DNA of 64,000 bases from positions 62,001 to 126,000 of the forward strand of contig NZ_KB904636.1 in NCBI RefSeq assembly GCF_000380165.1, in the 5' to 3' direction. Made by a program: the position numbers and the translations under genes. The stretch is from Wenjunlia vitaminophila DSM 41686 (GTDB lineage: Bacteria > Actinomycetota > Actinomycetes > Streptomycetales > Streptomycetaceae). Positions 26,135-37,294 of the stretch are shown piece by piece. A model generated the notes under the pieces. The model was not told the origin of the DNA, ran no database searches, and saw only the letters and a list, made by a program, of their open reading frames with translations. Position 1 is the stretch's first letter. Every line of letters begins with the position of its first letter.

Positions 26135-26500
26135 TCAACTGCCTCCCGGGGCCGTCCTCTGCGCGTCCGCGGCGGAGAGGGCGTCGACCAGCAGCCGGAC
26201 CGCTTGCTCCGAGCCGTCCTCCACGGTCACTGAGAGCCCGTCGGACGCCCTGGTGAACGTGAGCACCGCCCGGCTCCTGCGCGCCCTCCGCCAGCCCGCG
26301 TACACCAGGGCGAAGTTGGCCAGGCCCACGCCGTGGGTCAGCGTGACGTTGATGACGTCCAGCGCGCCCATGGCGCCCGGCGAGGACTCAGTCACGAGCC
26401 GCACGTCAGTGGGTGCGTCGTCGTCCTGGCGTAGCCAGCGGAAGAAGTCCCGCAGGGCGTCCGTGTCATCGGCATCGAGCACGCTGATCCTGAGCAGCAT
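26135..26500 (-). CDS. EACC1 (effector-associated constant component 1) protein
   Basis: The ATG at 26500 gives 121 residues beginning MLLRISVLDADDT, a good fit for the small EACC1 domain; a longer frame runs to 26644. The body has the family pattern LRDFFRWLRQDDD, then a MGALDVINVTL segment with a hydrophobic stretch, then a final beta-rich part ending in a helix. EACC1 proteins are small adaptors always found next to an effector gene, here the caspase that starts 3 nt downstream. They are predicted to couple effector activation to an unknown trigger. Confidence 0.8.
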   Translation of the reverse strand: MLLRISVLDADDTDALRDFFRWLRQDDDAPTDVRLVTESSPGAMGALDVINVTLTHGVGLANFALVYAGWRRARRSRAVLTFTRASDGLSVTVEDGSEQAVRLLVDALSAADAQRTAPGGS

Positions 26501-26706
26501 TCCCGGCCCCCGGTTCAGATGGACGGCCCCGCGTTGCGGTGCAGGGATTCCTGGCTGATTGTCCCACAACTCGACACGAAAGACTGCTGCTTCGGGCTGC
26601 GACAGGAACAGCGGCACGGCCTGTACGGTCGCGTTGCCGCCCACGCCGCCCCGGAACCCGGACCGGCGTCGGGTCGGGCGTCCGAGGGGCGGGAGCAGGG
26701 CTCGGG

Positions 26707-29336
<2,630 letters not shown>

Positions 29337-29936
29337 TCAGTCGGCCCTGGCCTCGATGCGCCGGGCGTACGCCCGGGCCGCGCGGGCGCGGTCGCCGCAG
29401 CGTGTCGAGCACCAGTGGCGGCGCCCGGCGCGGAGCAGGTAGCGGTTGCACGGTGGGGAGCCGCAGGCCGTGAGGCGTGCGGCATCCGGACCCGTGAGCA
29501 GGTCCGCGGTGTCGGCGGCCAGGGCGCCGAGGGCGTGATCGACGATCTGGTCGGTGGGGTGCGGAGCAGCACGGTGCAGGCCGCGGACCTCGTCCCAGTG
29601 CAGCGGGGCGGCGGTGGGGACGCGGGTCAGCGCCTCGTTGACCGCGGCGAGGGCTTCCCGTGGGGCGGGGGTCCGGTCGATCCGGGAGGCGAGCAGCGCC
29701 CTGACCTGCTGGCGCAGTGCCCGCATCCGTGCCGCGCACACCTCGTGGAGTCCGGCGTCCGCCGGGGCGAGGCCGCGTTCGGCCAGCCACCGCCCCGCGG
29801 ACCTCGGTGTGCCGAGGAGGTCGAGGAGGCGGCCTCCGGGGAGGGCGATGACGCTGTCCGCGAAGTCGAGTGCGGGGTACTGCTCTGCGCCGGGCGCGGG
29901 CGGCGGCGCCGGTTGGGCGTTCGCGGTCTCCTCCAT
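29337..29936 (-). CDS. CGNR zinc-finger (ABATE domain) regulator
   Basis: The ATG at 29936 gives 199 residues. The C-terminus carries the CGNR zinc finger: CGSPPCNRYLLRAGRRHWCSTRCGDR, listed here by its parts CGSPPCNRYL and WCSTRCGDR. The N-terminal helical part is the ABATE (stress-response) domain, with a conserved start DFADSVIALPGGRLLDLL. CGNR proteins are DNA-binding stress or antibiotic-response regulators. The gene is divergent from an MBL-fold hydrolase, with three copies of a TATCCGTGA motif in between, which suggests it controls itself and its neighbour. Confidence 0.88.
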   Translation of the reverse strand: MEETANAQPAPPPAPGAEQYPALDFADSVIALPGGRLLDLLGTPRSAGRWLAERGLAPADAGLHEVCAARMRALRQQVRALLASRIDRTPAPREALAAVNEALTRVPTAAPLHWDEVRGLHRAAPHPTDQIVDHALGALAADTADLLTGPDAARLTACGSPPCNRYLLRAGRRHWCSTRCGDRARAARAYARRIEARAD

Positions 29937-29959
29937 GGTTATCACGGTACGGCTTGCCG

Positions 29960-30010
29960 TTATCCGTGACAAGGAGCTATGCTCACGGATAATCATCTTT
30001 CTATCCGTGA
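29960..30010. promoter_or_regulatory. Operator repeats between CGNR regulator and MBL hydrolase
   Basis: TTATCCGTGA at 29960-29969 is inverted as TCACGGATAA at 29983-29992, and a third direct copy, TATCCGTGA, lies at 30002-30010 beside the ribosome binding site of the MBL gene. The region is AT-richer than its surroundings. The arrangement in a divergent promoter beside a DNA-binding regulator argues for an operator. Confidence 0.65.
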
Positions 30011-30019
30011 GGTTTACTT

Positions 30020-30790
30020 GTGGCTACCGCAGGCACTTCCCGCGAGCCGGTCCCCGTACGCGTTGTCGGCGGCCCGACCGCCCTCATCGAGTACGGCGGG
30101 GTGAGGTTCCTCACCGATCCGACCTTCGACGCCCCGGGCGACTACCCCCTGGGTGACGGGCGAGCCCTCACCAAGACGGCCGCTCCCTCCGTGGCCCCCG
30201 GCGACCTGGGCCGCATCGACGCGGTCCTGCTGTCGCACGACCAGCACCCCGACAACCTCGACCGCTCCGGCCGGACCCTGCTCGCCGATGTCCCCCTGGT
30301 GCTGACCACCCCCAGCGGCGCCGGCCGCCTGGGCGGCACCGCCCGAGCCCTGAGTCCCTGGGACACGGTCGAACTGGACCGTCCGGGCGGGGGCACCGTG
30401 ACCGTCACGGGCGTGCCCGCCCTGCACGGACCCGAGGGAGCCGAGGAGGTCGTCGGTGAGGTGGTCGGCTTCGTGCTGACCGGAGTCGACCTGCCGACGG
30501 TCTACGTCAGCGGGGACAACGCCTCGCTGGACCTGGTCAGGGAGATCGCCGACCGTTTCGCACCGGTCGACACCGCCGTGCTCTTCGCCGGTGCCGTCCG
30601 CACGGCCCTTCTCGACGGCGCGCTGCTCACGCTCGACAGCGTCCAGGCCGCCGAGGCCGCACGGATCCTCGGTGCTCGCCGGATCGTCCCCGTCCACTTC
30701 GACAGTTGGGCGCACTTCACCGAGGGCCGCAGCGCACTCGTGGACGCCTTCACCGCCGCGGGGTTGGTCGACCGCGTCGAGTTCGACTGA
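30020..30790 (+). CDS. UlaG-like MBL-fold metal-dependent hydrolase
   Basis: The 256-residue protein starts at GTG 30020; GTGAGG at 30007-30012 is the ribosome binding site and overlaps an operator repeat. The metal-binding motif is LSHDQHPDN, a variant of HxHxDH seen in UlaG-like lactonases, with further ligands in PALHGPEG, YVSGDNAS and VPVHFDSW. It is cytosolic and likely hydrolyses a lactone, ester or phosphoester; the substrate is unknown. It is divergently paired with a CGNR regulator, so its expression is probably inducible. Confidence 0.85.
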   Translation: MATAGTSREPVPVRVVGGPTALIEYGGVRFLTDPTFDAPGDYPLGDGRALTKTAAPSVAPGDLGRIDAVLLSHDQHPDNLDRSGRTLLADVPLVLTTPSGAGRLGGTARALSPWDTVELDRPGGGTVTVTGVPALHGPEGAEEVVGEVVGFVLTGVDLPTVYVSGDNASLDLVREIADRFAPVDTAVLFAGAVRTALLDGALLTLDSVQAAEAARILGARRIVPVHFDSWAHFTEGRSALVDAFTAAGLVDRVEFD

Positions 30791-30821
30791 TCGGACAGCC
30801 GTGGGGGGTTCCGCTCCGGCT

Positions 30822-30868
30822 GCTCCCCGTCATGCGCCCTGCCCGGGGCCGGGCGCGTGACGGGGAGC
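30822..30868. terminator. Bidirectional hairpin terminator
   Basis: An 18-bp inverted repeat, GCTCCCCGTCATGCGCCC at 30822-30839 against GGGCGCGTGACGGGGAGC at 30851-30868, pairs fully with one G-T wobble. It lies between the convergent MBL hydrolase and M23 peptidase genes and can serve both. Confidence 0.8.
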
Positions 30869-30897
30869 GGGGCACCCGCTCGTGGAGCCGGGCCCCA

Positions 30898-31704
30898 TCA
30901 GCAGTTGGGGATCACCGTTCCGTTGTTGTCCCTGGCCTCGTCGTTGCCCCAGCGGGAGAGGTAGTAGGCCGATACCCACTGGTTGGCCGGGCCGACGTCG
31001 AGATCGGTCTTCAACCACCAGTGGTTGTAGTTGCCGCTGCCGTCCCTGATCTCGCGGCCCCACGCCTTGCAGAACACGTAGTTCGTGCCCGCGTACAGCG
31101 TGCCCGTCTGGGTGGTGCTGGTCGGCGAGGCGTAGCCGGGGGCGTTGGCGAAGGTGTCCACCCAGTACTTGCCCGTCCCCGAACAGCCGTTGTCGCTGGT
31201 CAGGTACTTCTGGTAGTAGGAGCCCGGGTAGGGGGCCAGGGACTGGCCGTTGATGTGGATGGTCTGGCCCACGCCGTTGTAGAGCTGCTCGTAGTGGATG
31301 TGCGCGCCGGAGCTGTTGCCCGTCGATCCGGTGCTGCCGATCTGCTGTCCCTGGGACACGCCCTGCCCGTGGCTGATCGCGAACGACGAGAGGTGGAGGT
31401 AGTAGGTCTTCCATCCGCCGCCGTGGTCGATGACGACGTAGTTCCCGGCGCCGCCCGCCTCGTAGTAGCGGTACGCCGTGCCCGAGGCGGAGGCGAGGAC
31501 CGGGGTGCCCGCGGTCGAGCCGCCGTCGGAGCGGACGAAGTCCAGCGCCAGCCGGACCTCGGCCGAGTGGTGGCTGTAGGTCCAGGTCTGCCCGCAGGGG
31601 TAGGGCGCCTTGAAGTTGGGCGCCGCGTGTGCGGGTGGTGGTGCGAACAGCAGGCCCGCCAGGATCGCGGCCAGGCCCACCAGGACGGTACGCAGTCGTC
31701 GCAT
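30898..31704 (-). CDS. Secreted M23-family (LytM) metallopeptidase
   Basis: The ATG at 31704 lies 4 nt after AGGAGG. The 268-residue protein has a Sec signal peptide cleaved near AHA-AP. The M23 zinc-site elements are visible: a His/Asp pair in YSHHSAEVRLALDF, and HxH in AHIHYEQ, with the GNYVVIDHGGGWKTYYLHL strand typical of LytM folds. The last 80 residues form a separate beta-rich, Trp-rich domain with two Cys (VFCKAWG and the C-terminal PNC), probably SH3-like. It should cut peptidoglycan peptides or related substrates at the cell surface. Confidence 0.85.
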   Translation of the reverse strand: MRRLRTVLVGLAAILAGLLFAPPPAHAAPNFKAPYPCGQTWTYSHHSAEVRLALDFVRSDGGSTAGTPVLASASGTAYRYYEAGGAGNYVVIDHGGGWKTYYLHLSSFAISHGQGVSQGQQIGSTGSTGNSSGAHIHYEQLYNGVGQTIHINGQSLAPYPGSYYQKYLTSDNGCSGTGKYWVDTFANAPGYASPTSTTQTGTLYAGTNYVFCKAWGREIRDGSGNYNHWWLKTDLDVGPANQWVSAYYLSRWGNDEARDNNGTVIPNC

Positions 31705-32035
31705 CAAACCTCCTGGGACAAGGGTCTGTTCGTACGCAACGACAGCGATGGTAGGCGGAGATCCATCAATCTGGCGCGCTCATGTCAGGCTTTTTTTGAT
31801 CTCGTACCGTTCGGGCGACGCCGTCGAGGTCCGGGACGAGCCGTCCGCGGCGACCCCGGGTGGAACGGACCCTGGGAAACGATGCGTTGGGGCACGATGG
31901 CGGGAACGCACGGACCGACCGACGCGTCTGTTCAGGCGTCGGTCCTGGCCCTAGCGACACCGACACCGACGACACCACTGGCGCCGGCACCGTCCCGCGT
32001 GGCCGGCGCGGAAACATCCTGCGAAGGGACACCCC
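31705..32035. other. Divergent promoter interval, M23 peptidase/formamidase
   Basis: This is 331 bp between divergent genes. A run of eight or so T residues at about 31789-31798 is unusual for this genome and may lie near the peptidase promoter. I looked for a ydaO/cyclic di-AMP riboswitch, common upstream of streptomycete wall hydrolases, and could not recognise one. Confidence 0.4.
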
Positions 32036-33055
32036 GTGAGCCTGCCCGACCCCGTCTCCCTGAGGCCCGCTGCGGACGACTACGCCTACACCTTCGGCGG
32101 CCGTCAGCCCCTGGTCACCGTCCAGCCCGGAACCGTGGTCGAGCTGAGCACCGAGGACTGCTTCGGCGGCAACGTACGAGGCGTCGGCGACCTGCCCAGC
32201 CAGGTGTGCACCTTCCCGTACCTCAACCCGGTCACCGGTCCCGTCATGGTGGCCGGCGCCGAACCCGGCGACACCCTCGTGGTGCACTTCGTGGAGATCA
32301 CCCCGGCCCGCGACTGGGGCGTCTCCAGCACCTTCCCCCACTTCGGGGCACTCACCACCACCCACAGCACCGCCATGCTGCATCCCCCGCTGGAGGAGCG
32401 GGTGTGGGTGTACGACGTCGACGTACCGGCCGGCGTCTGCCGGTTCCGGGCACGTCGCGGTGACTTCACGGTGGAGCTCCCCCTGGACCCGATGCACGGC
32501 ACGGTCGGCGTCGCACCAGCCGGCGGGGAAACCCTGATGTCGATCACTCCGGGCGCCCACGGCGGCAACCTCGACACCCCCGAGATGCGTGCCGGGACCA
32601 CGGCCTACTTCGGGGTCAACGTCCCCGGCGCCCTGCTGGCCATCGGCGACGGCCATGCCCGGCAGGGCGAGGGGGAGGTGTGCGGGACGGCGGTGGAGAC
32701 GGCCATGCGCACCACCGTCATCGTCGACGTGGTCAAGGGCGGCGCCCCGGCCTGGCCCCGGCTGGAGAACGACCGCTTCCTGATCAGCACCGGTTCCGCA
32801 CGGCCCCTGGAGGACGCGTTCCGGATCAGCCAGCACGACCTGGTCGGCTGGACCCGCGACCTGCTCGGCCTGGAGGAGCTCGACGCCTACCAGCTCGTCA
32901 GCCAGGCCGGGCTGGCACCGGCGGCCAACGTCTGCGACACCAACTACACGATGGCCGCCAAGCTGCCGAAGGGCCTGCTGGGCCGCGTCCGCGCCTACGA
33001 CGGGGTGCACGATCGCCTCCGCGAGAGCGCCGCGGCGTACCTGCGCGAGCGGTGA
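32036..33055 (+). CDS. Acetamidase/formamidase family protein
   Basis: The GTG start at 32036 follows GAAGGG and yields 339 residues. The family pattern is clear: EDCFGG near residue 40, then MVAGAEPGDTLVVHF, the central PLDPMHGTVGVAP and GAHGGNLDTPEM segments with metal-binding His, and GDGHARQGEGEVCGTAVE. These zinc enzymes hydrolyse formamide, acetamide or related short amides to ammonia and the acid in the cytosol. It appears to be a single-gene unit. Confidence 0.9.
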   Translation: MSLPDPVSLRPAADDYAYTFGGRQPLVTVQPGTVVELSTEDCFGGNVRGVGDLPSQVCTFPYLNPVTGPVMVAGAEPGDTLVVHFVEITPARDWGVSSTFPHFGALTTTHSTAMLHPPLEERVWVYDVDVPAGVCRFRARRGDFTVELPLDPMHGTVGVAPAGGETLMSITPGAHGGNLDTPEMRAGTTAYFGVNVPGALLAIGDGHARQGEGEVCGTAVETAMRTTVIVDVVKGGAPAWPRLENDRFLISTGSARPLEDAFRISQHDLVGWTRDLLGLEELDAYQLVSQAGLAPAANVCDTNYTMAAKLPKGLLGRVRAYDGVHDRLRESAAAYLRER

Positions 33056-33198
33056 GAGCGGGCGCGAGGTGGTCCAGGGGTGGCGGGAGCGAGCCCAGGG
33101 GAGGAAACACGATCTGGGGGCTGCCGCACCGATGAGTTCGGCTGGCCGGGAGAGTCTCACAGGTGAGAGAACCACCAACGACGTCTCGGGGAGCCCGC

Positions 33199-33816
33199 AT
33201 GAGGAAGGTCATCGCACAACTGTTCATCTCACTCGACGGAGTGGTGGAGGCGCCTGACCAGTGGCACTTCTCCTACTACAACGAGGAGATGGGGGCGGCC
33301 GTGGACGCGGTCCTCGGTGCGACCGACACGTTGCTCCTCGGCCGCAGGACCTATGACACCTTCGCCGGGGCCTGGCCCGAGCGGGAGGCAGCCGGTGGGG
33401 AGGACGCCCCCTTCGCCAAGGCCCTCGGCGACGCCCGGAAGATCGTCGTGTCGAACCGGCAGCTCGCGTTCACCTGGCGGAACTGCGAGCAGCTCAGGGG
33501 CGATTTCGCCGAGGCGGTCACGGCGGTGAAGAACGAGTCGGGCACCGGTCCCATCGCGGTGAGCGGCTCGGTGTCCGTGGTCCGCCAACTGCTGGCCGCG
33601 GGGTTGCTGGACGAGTTGCACCTGATGGTGCACCCGATCGCCGTCCGGAAGGGGATGCGGCTGTTCGAGGAGGACGAAACTCCCGTCCCGCTGGCGCTCA
33701 TCTCCTGCGAGACCTTCCGGACCGGGGTGCTGAACCTCGTCTACGCCCCCGCGGGGGCACCTGCCGAGGGGACCTACGACGACGCCAAGGTGCACCTGTC
33801 CCAGCCCGCGCCGTAG
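33199..33816 (+). CDS. Dihydrofolate reductase/RibD C-terminal family protein
   Basis: The ATG at 33199 gives 205 residues starting MRKVIAQLFISLDGVVEAP, the typical N-terminus of this family. The NADPH-site segments LLLGRRTYDTFAGAWP and IAVSGSVSVVRQLLAAGLLDELHL follow. These proteins are NAD(P)H-dependent reductases of unknown substrate, related to RibD and DHFR but not the housekeeping DHFR. A hairpin terminator immediately follows the stop. Confidence 0.9.
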   Translation: MRKVIAQLFISLDGVVEAPDQWHFSYYNEEMGAAVDAVLGATDTLLLGRRTYDTFAGAWPEREAAGGEDAPFAKALGDARKIVVSNRQLAFTWRNCEQLRGDFAEAVTAVKNESGTGPIAVSGSVSVVRQLLAAGLLDELHLMVHPIAVRKGMRLFEEDETPVPLALISCETFRTGVLNLVYAPAGAPAEGTYDDAKVHLSQPAP

Positions 33817-33817
33817 G

Positions 33818-33843
33818 CCGGGGCGTGCCGGCGGTCGCCCCGG
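33818..33843 (+). terminator. Hairpin terminator after DHFR-like gene
   Basis: CCGGGGCG at 33818-33825 pairs perfectly with CGCCCCGG at 33836-33843 around a 10-nt loop, starting 2 nt after the stop codon. Confidence 0.6.
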
Positions 33844-33934
33844 GCCGAACGTTTCTGGACCACCGGCGTCGAGAGTCCAAACATACGTCACATAGGAGGG
33901 CATAAGGAGCATAAGACTCGGGTAGGGCAAGGAG

Positions 33935-34864
33935 GTGGACGTCGATGCGGACGCTGCCGTTGACGAGCTGTACGGGCTCGCCCCGGGCGACTTCACCGCT
34001 GCCCGGGACGAGTGCGCGACGGCCGCCCGTCGGCGTGGCGACCGCGCGCTGGCGCGGCGGATCGGCCGCCTCCGACGCCCGACGTTGGCGGCCTGGGCCA
34101 GCAATCTCCTGGTCCGCGAGCGCCCCCGGGAGGTGGCGTCGCTCCTGCAGCTCGGCGAGGCGCTGCGGCGGGCACACCGCGAGCTGGACGGGGAGCGGTT
34201 GCGTGCCCTGTCCACGCGGCAACACCAGGTGGTCGCCGCGCTCGCCCGTCAGGCCGGGGAACTGACCGCCCGGGCGGGGCGGCGGATCAGCGAGGGCACC
34301 CTGCGCGAGGTGGAAGGGACCCTGCACGCGGTGCTCGCCGACTCCGACGCCGCCCGCCAGTGGGCCACCGGCCGCCTGTCCGCACCGCTGGCCGCCCCCG
34401 CTGGCCTGCCGCCGACCGCGGAACCCACGGGACGCGCCCGCACCGGTGGGGCGCACCGCGGCGTGGCCGAGCCGGCCGGGTCGGACGCCGACGTCCGTGG
34501 CCGTGAGCGGCGCGAGGGACTCGCGCGGGCCCGGCGGCAGGCGCGGGATGCCGAGCGGGACCTGCACGCCCGCGAGCAGGAGGAGCGCGCCGCACGACGC
34601 GAGCTGAGCGGCGCGTCACAGCAACACGAGGACCTGCGGCAGCAGATCGCGGACCTCACCACACGGCTGGCGCGGGCCAGGGACGAGCTGCGGCAGGCCC
34701 GCCGGCGGGAGCGGGAGGCGCGTGAGCGAGTGCGGCGTGCCGACCGGGAGGTGGACAGGGCGAGGAGCCAGGCGGAGGAGGCGGCCCGGACGGTGGAGCG
34801 GCTCTCCGGTGCGCCTGGCGCGGCGACGTCCCCCGGCCAGCGCGCGGGGGGCCGTGCACGCTGA
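33935..34864 (+). CDS. Hypothetical coiled-coil protein
   Basis: The 309-residue protein starts at GTG 33935, with Shine-Dalgarno-like AAGGAGG directly abutting the start, so the exact start is uncertain. The N-terminal half (VDELYGLAPGDFTAARDE, RRPTLAAWASNLLVRERP) is a conserved helical domain seen in many streptomycetes. A Pro/Gly linker precedes a long Arg/Glu/Ala-rich stretch at residues 190-290 that is strongly predicted by eye to form a coiled coil. No enzymatic motif is visible. Function unknown. Confidence 0.8.
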   Translation: MDVDADAAVDELYGLAPGDFTAARDECATAARRRGDRALARRIGRLRRPTLAAWASNLLVRERPREVASLLQLGEALRRAHRELDGERLRALSTRQHQVVAALARQAGELTARAGRRISEGTLREVEGTLHAVLADSDAARQWATGRLSAPLAAPAGLPPTAEPTGRARTGGAHRGVAEPAGSDADVRGRERREGLARARRQARDAERDLHAREQEERAARRELSGASQQHEDLRQQIADLTTRLARARDELRQARRREREARERVRRADREVDRARSQAEEAARTVERLSGAPGAATSPGQRAGGRAR

Positions 34865-35066
34865 CGGGTGACCACGACGCCCCGGCTTGCTGACCGCGGG
34901 CCCGGTCGGCACCGCGGTCGTCGCCCCCCCGAGGAACGTCCACGCCGTCCAACGGGTCGCGAGCACGAGCGGAACTCGGTGCCCCCTCCCCCGCCGCACC
35001 TCCCTCTGTGCACGGCGGCGATGATGGCCCACGACGCGGGCGACGGCACGGGGAGGGCGACACACG

Positions 35067-35936
35067 GTGGAGATACGGCTCCTGGGGACCGGTTCTGGTG
35101 ACGGATGGCCCAACCCGTGGTGCTCCTGCCGTTCCTGCGCCTGGGCGCGGGACACCCCGGGGGCCGCCCGCGGCCAGACCAGTGTGCTGGTCGACGGCAC
35201 CCTTCTGATCGACACCGGAGGCGCCCGCAGCACCGGCATCCCCCTGGATGCCGTCCGCACGGTGCTGTTCACCCACGCCCATCCCGACCACACCGATCCA
35301 CAGCTCCTCCTGTGGCGGCAGACCGCCCAGACTCACACCGGCTCCCCCGCGCACCCGCTGGAGATCGCCGGGCCCCCGGCCGCCCTGGACCTGTGTCGTC
35401 CCTGGGTCGCCCCCGGCGCCCCCGTCACCTGGGTCGAGCTGCTGCCCGGAGACGAGCGTCAACTCGCCAGCGGTCACCAGGTGCGTGCGCTCGCCGCCAA
35501 GCACTGGAACGACGACCCCCATGTCGGCCCCGCCCTGCTCTACGACGTCGACGCCCAGCTCCTCGCCGCCTGGGACACCGGGGCGCCCCTTCCTCCCGCC
35601 GACCACCCCACCTACGACTTCGTCCTGCTGGACTGCAACGACGGTCTGCGCCGCGCCTTCAGCGAACACCACAACCTCGACGCCTTCGCCGGGACCGTGG
35701 CCGGCCTCCGGGCGCAGCACGCCATCGACGACCACACCCAGGTCGTCGCCGTTTCGCTCAGTTGCGGCAATCCTCCGGGACCCGAACTCGACGCCGTCCT
35801 CGCACCTCTCGGGGCGTCCGCTCCCCCCGACGGGTCCCTCCTGACCTCTCACCGGCCCCCACCAGCGGTCGTGCCTGGTGTCCGGACGGCGCGGGCCGGC
35901 TCGCGGCGGCACGAGCGACCTGGCGGCACGGGCTGA
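35067..35936 (+). CDS. PhnP-like MBL-fold hydrolase
   Basis: The GTG start at 35067 gives 289 residues beginning MEIRLLGTGSGDGWPNPWC, as in PhnP-type MBL proteins with a Cys pair (CSCRSC) near the N-terminus. The metal-binding HAHPDHTD motif is present (residues 70-77) and further ligands lie in AKHWNDDPH, AWDTGA and the C-terminal SHRPPP. It probably hydrolyses a phosphodiester or cyclic nucleotide-like substrate. In streptomycetes similar domains can be fused to cobinamide kinases; here it stands alone. Confidence 0.85.
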   Translation: MEIRLLGTGSGDGWPNPWCSCRSCAWARDTPGAARGQTSVLVDGTLLIDTGGARSTGIPLDAVRTVLFTHAHPDHTDPQLLLWRQTAQTHTGSPAHPLEIAGPPAALDLCRPWVAPGAPVTWVELLPGDERQLASGHQVRALAAKHWNDDPHVGPALLYDVDAQLLAAWDTGAPLPPADHPTYDFVLLDCNDGLRRAFSEHHNLDAFAGTVAGLRAQHAIDDHTQVVAVSLSCGNPPGPELDAVLAPLGASAPPDGSLLTSHRPPPAVVPGVRTARAGSRRHERPGGTG

Positions 35937-35991
35937 CGGGCCGGGCCGCTCGGCGTCAACGGGGCGTACCAGGACCTGCCGGCCGTCGGAC

Positions 35992-36678
35992 TCAGCCGCT
36001 GGTCCCCTCGGTCAACTCGACCGGGTCCCGCGGCGCTCCGTCGCCCTCGGGCGGCAGGTCGCCGCGCTCGGGGCCGCTCTGCTCGGGGCCGCTCTGCTCG
36101 GGGCCGCTCTGCTCGGGGCCGCTCTGCTCGGGGCCGCTCTGCTCGTCTGCGGGACCCTCCGGCATCGCCTCGGCCAGCTCGTCGGTGCCGGCGTGGCGGG
36201 TGTTGTCCGCGGCCTCGCGGAGGGTGTCGCGCGGGACGCCGTCGCGGTCCGCGGACAGGCGGATGACGCGTCCGCTGTCCTCGCGCACGTACTCGTGGGT
36301 GGTGCTCGTCGTGCGGTACCAGCTCTCGCCGTCCCGCTCGCACGTCATTTCCTGCCCCGCGGCTTGGGGGGTGCCGTGTTGCGTGCAGTCCGCGGGGTCA
36401 CTCCTGCGCTCGTCGACACTGAGTTGGATCACTCCGCCGCCAGCGGACCGGACGTAGGAGCTGCCGAAGCCGTGGTCGCCGGTCACGGTGACGGACTGGG
36501 GCACGAGGGTGTAGCCGGGTATCTCGGTCAGGTACACCATGTCCGATGCCACACCCATGGCCTGGAGCCTGGCCTCCAGCGCGGAGCGGTCCGCCCCGGT
36601 CGCGCTCGTCCCCTCCCCGCAGGCGGCCACGGCCAGCGGCAACAGGAGCAGCGGCAGGGCTCTTCGCAGACGTCTCAT
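35992..36678 (-). CDS. Lipoprotein with pentapeptide repeat tail
   Basis: The ATG at 36678 gives 228 residues. A type II signal peptide with Cys20 (LAVAAC) marks a lipoprotein. The central domain (residues 30-150) contains two Cys, DCTQHG and MTCERDG, that could pair. The C-terminal region holds five identical copies of the pentapeptide EQSGP followed by an acidic Pro-rich tail, probably a flexible wall-spanning segment. No known domain is recognised. It is convergent with the PhnP-like gene. Confidence 0.8.
   Translation of the reverse strand: MRRLRRALPLLLLPLAVAACGEGTSATGADRSALEARLQAMGVASDMVYLTEIPGYTLVPQSVTVTGDHGFGSSYVRSAGGGVIQLSVDERRSDPADCTQHGTPQAAGQEMTCERDGESWYRTTSTTHEYVREDSGRVIRLSADRDGVPRDTLREAADNTRHAGTDELAEAMPEGPADEQSGPEQSGPEQSGPEQSGPEQSGPERGDLPPEGDGAPRDPVELTEGTSG
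36066..36140. repeat. Five tandem 15-bp repeats inside lipoprotein gene
   Basis: Five perfect copies of GCTCGGGGCCGCTCT lie head to tail and encode EQSGP on the minus strand. A partial sixth unit follows. The identical copies point to recent slippage, so copy number may vary between strains. Confidence 0.9.
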
Positions 36679-36742
36679 CTGCTCATCTTCCCAGAGGGGC
36701 CGCTGTCCCGTGTGCTGTTCCGGCCCGCCCACGGGGGCCGGG

Positions 36743-37195
36743 TCAGCTCGTTCCCGCAGGTGGATCGGCGAAGACGCCCCGCACCATGCCGGTGGCCTGC
36801 CCGACCTCGATGAGGTAGCCGTCCGGGTCCCGCAGGTAGCACCGCAGCTCGGCCCTGCGGTCCAGGGGAGGCGTGAGGAACTCGGCTCCCCTGGCACTCC
36901 ACTGCCGGTGGCACTCCTCGATGTCGGCGACGCGGAGGTTGAGGAAGCTGCTGGCCGTGCTCGGGTCGGTGGGCGGCCGAAGGGTGACTCCGGGTTTGTC
37001 CGGCGTGGGGCCGCCTCCGGGGTTCATGATGATCCATCCGTTGGCGAGCCTGACGATGCACGGGTTCTCCTCGAGCACCACCTCACCGCCGAGGACATCG
37101 GTGTAGAACCCGCGTGATCGCGCCACGTCGGCCACGGTCAGGAAGTGGGTGAGGAGCAGTCCGGTCTCCGGCGCGGGAAGTTCGTCACGGCGCAC
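36743..37195 (-). CDS. VOC family (glyoxalase-like) protein
   Basis: The GTG start at 37195 follows GGAGGTG. The 150-residue protein shows the two beta-alpha-beta-beta-beta modules of the VOC fold: FLTVADVARSRGFYTDVLGG at the start of the first and LNLRVADIEECHRQWSARG in the second, ending CYLRDPDGYLIEVGQ with the metal-binding Glu. It may be a dioxygenase, glyoxalase or bleomycin-type resistance protein. No partner gene is evident. Confidence 0.88.
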   Translation of the reverse strand: MRRDELPAPETGLLLTHFLTVADVARSRGFYTDVLGGEVVLEENPCIVRLANGWIIMNPGGGPTPDKPGVTLRPPTDPSTASSFLNLRVADIEECHRQWSARGAEFLTPPLDRRAELRCYLRDPDGYLIEVGQATGMVRGVFADPPAGTS

Positions 37196-37294
37196 GCAGC
37201 ACCTCCAGGCATTTTACGGATATTTCTCTCCATAGTGGTGTATGGATGTCCGTGTCGATGGAGGAACACGGGCGGAGAGGGAAGCAGCGCAGCC

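Noticed and set aside
31705-32035. A ydaO/cyclic di-AMP riboswitch upstream of the M23 peptidase
   Set aside because: These are common before streptomycete wall hydrolases, but I could not find the conserved riboswitch segments here.
36066-36140. Possible CRISPR-like repeat
   Set aside because: The units are contiguous without spacers and encode a regular pentapeptide in frame inside a lipoprotein gene.
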